Below, piece by piece: positions 7,605 to 9,889 of a stretch of 9,889 nt of DNA. The notes below the pieces were generated by a model. The model searched no databases. It was not told where the DNA came from and was given only the letters and a program-made list of their open reading frames with translations. The DNA lies in the NCBI GenBank assembly GCA_017477685.1, contig JAFUUT010000090.1, positions 1-9,889 on the forward strand, given 5' to 3'. This stretch comes from a bacterium. Lineage in GTDB: Bacteria; Cyanobacteriota; Vampirovibrionia; Gastranaerophilales; Gastranaerophilaceae. Positions within the stretch are counted from its first letter, which is position 1. Each line of letters starts with the position of its first letter. The position numbers and the translations under genes were made by a program.

Positions 7605-8165
7605 ATGAAAAAAGTTAATATAATTGTATTTGCATTATTAATCGCAATTTCTACAGGTTTAGGAGTAGAAAAAGTTAATTCTCAAGTCGCCACAAAACCT
7701 GCATATACAACTGCGGCAGTTCAATACTCAGTAGTGAATGCATTAGATATCGTAAACAATCCGCAAAAATACCTTAACAAAAATGTAAAAATAATTGCAA
7801 AATTTGATAAGTTTTCTACACTTGGATTGGATTATCCTCCGGTAAACAAACCTTCCGAAAAATATATTTCGTTTTTAATCCAAAGACCGGATGTAACAAA
7901 TCACAATATTCCGCTGTCCGAGTTCAAAATCTTTCTCAAAAAAGATGTTGCGGAAAAAAATATTGATTTAGATGTCGGAGATGAAATCGAATTTAGCGGG
8001 AAAATTTTTTCCGCAGCGCTTGGGGACCCTTGGATGGATGTGGAAGATTTTAAAGTTATAACTAAAAAGAATCCGCAAAAAAAAGAAGAAAAGACTATTG
8101 AATACTTAAATAACGATTTTTCCAGCTTGAAAGGTAAAAGGAATTTATATGGAAGTACAAAATGA
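7605..8165 (+). CDS. Small exported protein of unknown function, possible OB-fold
   Basis: I do not recognise this 186-residue protein by name. It begins with a Sec-type signal peptide: two lysines, a hydrophobic core (about 5-21), and a likely cut after V-N-S26 or after A29. No lipobox cysteine is present, so it should be periplasmic or secreted. Residues 43-152 show a beta-rich pattern: a YLNKNVKIIAKFDKF strand pair, a second strand pair around ISFLIQRP, and DVGDEIEFSGKIF followed by a closing strand DVEDFKVI. That resembles small OB-fold domains of the tRNA_anti-like type, by pattern only. The C-terminus (153-186) is Lys-rich and low in structure. The ATG at 7605 is backed by agagg 5 nt upstream. 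The gene overlaps the GH57 gene by 17 bp, so the two are probably translated together. Confidence 0.75.
   Translation: MKKVNIIVFALLIAISTGLGVEKVNSQVATKPAYTTAAVQYSVVNALDIVNNPQKYLNKNVKIIAKFDKFSTLGLDYPPVNKPSEKYISFLIQRPDVTNHNIPLSEFKIFLKKDVAEKNIDLDVGDEIEFSGKIFSAALGDPWMDVEDFKVITKKNPQKKEEKTIEYLNNDFSSLKGKRNLYGSTK
8136..8142 (+). promoter_or_regulatory. Ribosome binding site inside the upstream gene, setting the GH57 start
   Basis: The purine run aaaagga lies 6 nt before the ATG at 8149 and within the last codons of the small exported protein. It decides the start of the GH57 gene: the other nearby ATG (8162) is in a different frame and hits a stop after four codons. The placement favours translational coupling. 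Confidence 0.65.
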
Positions 8166-9889
8166 TAAGTATTTAGCAATTCATGGACATTTTTATCAAC
8201 CGCCGAGAGAGAATCCGTGGCTTGAGGCAATCGAATTACAAGAAAGTGCACGACCAAACCATGACTGGAACGAAAGGGTCTGTACAGAATGCTATACCCC
8301 GAATTCCGTATCCAGAATAGTTGATAATCGCAACAAAATTCTTGATATTGTCAATAACTATGAGTACATGAGTTTTAATTTTGGCCCGACATTACTTTCT
8401 TGGATGGAAACCTACGCTCCTTTAACCTATGAAAGAGTTATAAAGGCTGATATTGAAAGTGTCACTCAACATAACGGACACGGCAATGCAATTGCACAAG
8501 TGTATAACCATATGATTATGCCTCTTGCGAATTACAAAGACAAAGAAACGCAAGTAAAATGGGGAATTCGAGATTTTGAATGCCGCTTTGGACGCAAGCC
8601 TGAAGGGATGTGGCTTGCGGAAACAGCCGTTGATGATGAAACATTAAAAGTTTTTGTTGATAATGGAATAAAATTTACTATTTTATCACCGTATCAAGCA
8701 CTTAAAATTCGTAAAGAAGGGGAAAAAGATTGGGAAGATGTCAGCTGGGGCAATATTGATCCTGCCCGTGCATACAAATACAATATAAAAAGTGACCCGA
8801 AAAAATCAATAACACTATTTTTCTACGATGGAGCAATTTCTCGTTCTGTTGCATTTGACGAACTTTTAAAAGACGGAAACCGATTTATAAAAAGATTAAA
8901 AGAGGGGGTTTCTGACACAAGGGATTATCCTCAGCTTATAAACATTGCAACAGACGGTGAAAGCTACGGTCACCATACAAAATTCGGAGATATGGCTTTG
9001 TCATATGTGTTGAAAATTAAAGCACAAGATGAAGGTTTTAAAATAACAAACTATGGCGAATTTTTAGAAAAATATGAAAGTGAATACGAAGTTGATATCA
9101 AGCAAGAATCTTCCTGGAGCTGTTTCCATGGTGTCGGCAGATGGAAAGAAGATTGCGGATGCTCAACAGGCGGACAGCCGGGATGGAATCAAAAATGGAG
9201 AAAACCTTTAAGAGAAGCTTTAGATTTTCTTAGAGACAAACTTATAACCGTATTTGAAAATGAAGGTAAAAAATACTTTAACAAGGATGTCTGGGAAGTC
9301 AGAAACCTATATATTGACGTAATCTTAAACAGAAATTCAAAAACCATAAAAAATTTCCAAAAAGAACACTTCTTGCCTGAACTGACACAGGAAGAACAAG
9401 TTCAAGGGATGGAACTTCTTGAAATTCAAAGGCAAGCAATGCTTATGTACACAAGCTGCGGTTGGTTTTTCAATGAAATTTCAGGAATTGAAACAGTTCA
9501 AATAATGAAATATGCTGCCCGCGCAATGCAGCTTGCACGAAACTTTACATCTGAAGATATTGAAGGACCGTTTTTGAATATCCTTGATCAAGCAAAAAGC
9601 AATATAAAAGATTTCGGAACCGGAAAAGATATATATGAACGCTGGGTTAAACCTTCAGTTGTATCTTTGAAAGAAGTTGCATGCCTGTGGGGTATCTCAT
9701 CTTTGTATCAAGATTTTGAAGATGAAGAAGATGTATATTGTTACAGTGTAAAACGAAATGATTATCAGCTTATAGAAAAAGGAAATTCCAACTTTATTGT
9801 AGGCAACATCGAGGTTACTTCAAAAATCACAATGCAAAAAGCGAATTTAGTATTCGCGCTTATGCAATATTCTGACGGAGATTTTCACT
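8149..9889 (+). CDS. GH57-family glycoside hydrolase with DUF3536-type C-terminal region (3' partial)
   Basis: The frame is open from the ATG at 8149 to the window end (580 codons, no stop); as I recall, relatives are near 800 residues, so perhaps a quarter is missing. GH57 motifs appear in order: HGHFYQPP (12-19), QHNGHGN followed by YNHMIMPLAN (motif 2 area), GMWLAET (153-159) with E158 in the place of the catalytic nucleophile, and ATDGESYGHH (267-276) with D269 in the place of the acid/base. A C-x10-C-x-C cluster (325, 336, 338) opens the second half, which resembles DUF3536. GH57 enzymes act on alpha-glucans (amylase, glucanotransferase, branching activities); the substrate of this branch is not known to me. 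No signal peptide is seen, so it is probably cytoplasmic, with a role in storage glucan handling as an inference. It overlaps its exported upstream neighbour by 17 bp. Confidence 0.9.
   Translation, partial: MEVQNDKYLAIHGHFYQPPRENPWLEAIELQESARPNHDWNERVCTECYTPNSVSRIVDNRNKILDIVNNYEYMSFNFGPTLLSWMETYAPLTYERVIKADIESVTQHNGHGNAIAQVYNHMIMPLANYKDKETQVKWGIRDFECRFGRKPEGMWLAETAVDDETLKVFVDNGIKFTILSPYQALKIRKEGEKDWEDVSWGNIDPARAYKYNIKSDPKKSITLFFYDGAISRSVAFDELLKDGNRFIKRLKEGVSDTRDYPQLINIATDGESYGHHTKFGDMALSYVLKIKAQDEGFKITNYGEFLEKYESEYEVDIKQESSWSCFHGVGRWKEDCGCSTGGQPGWNQKWRKPLREALDFLRDKLITVFENEGKKYFNKDVWEVRNLYIDVILNRNSKTIKNFQKEHFLPELTQEEQVQGMELLEIQRQAMLMYTSCGWFFNEISGIETVQIMKYAARAMQLARNFTSEDIEGPFLNILDQAKSNIKDFGTGKDIYERWVKPSVVSLKEVACLWGISSLYQDFEDEEDVYCYSVKRNDYQLIEKGNSNFIVGNIEVTSKITMQKANLVFALMQYSDGDFH

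Noticed and set aside
3339..8165. The possibility that the SNF2, pilin-like and small exported proteins form a defence or mobile system.
   Set aside because: The SNF2 gene points the opposite way with its own promoter, the pilin-like gene is closed by a strong terminator, and there is no nuclease, methylase, integrase, inverted repeat or attachment site to tie them together.

Overview
The window is an AT-rich bacterial segment using the standard code (TAA and TGA stops both occur). It probably comes from a Gram-negative gut-type lineage of the non-photosynthetic cyanobacterial sister group (Vampirovibrionia/Melainabacteria, order Gastranaerophilales). This assignment is inference. It rests on a prepilin of the MKKLAFTLAEVLITL type with a D-V-N-G/G-P-N C-terminal motif, a GH57/DUF3536 protein of a kind common in cyanobacteria, and an outer-membrane autotransporter-type barrel, which implies a diderm envelope. 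No rRNA, tRNA or marker gene is present to confirm it.

Layout. Positions 2-3238 (+) hold the 3' part of a large autotransporter-like surface protein whose 5' end lies outside the window. Its passenger carries a repeated N-x-I-x-A...V-x-G-G-L-I-Y-N unit split by a long Glu-rich insert, and a basic tail follows its C-terminal beta-barrel. A hairpin plus T-run (3300-3340) ends it and runs into the stop codon of the convergent gene at 3339-6521 (-), a SWIM-SNF2 family helicase-like ATPase. A 197-bp intergenic region (6522-6718) carries divergent candidate promoters for the SNF2 gene and for a stand-alone, cysteine-rich type IV pilin-like protein (6719-7441, +), which ends in a strong intrinsic terminator (7461-7496). 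A two-gene unit follows: a small exported protein with an OB-fold-like pattern (7605-8165) overlaps by 17 bp a GH57/DUF3536 glycoside hydrolase-like gene (8149 to the right edge, incomplete).

How the genes relate. The first three genes look like separate transcription units, with two terminators and three candidate promoters between units. The only pair with evidence of coupled expression is the exported small protein and the GH57 protein. I see no mobile element, CRISPR array, RNA gene or integrase, and no multi-gene defence or secretion cluster. The items most worth following up are the architecture of the surface protein (split repeat array, acidic insert, post-barrel tail) and the unexplained small exported partner of the GH57 gene.
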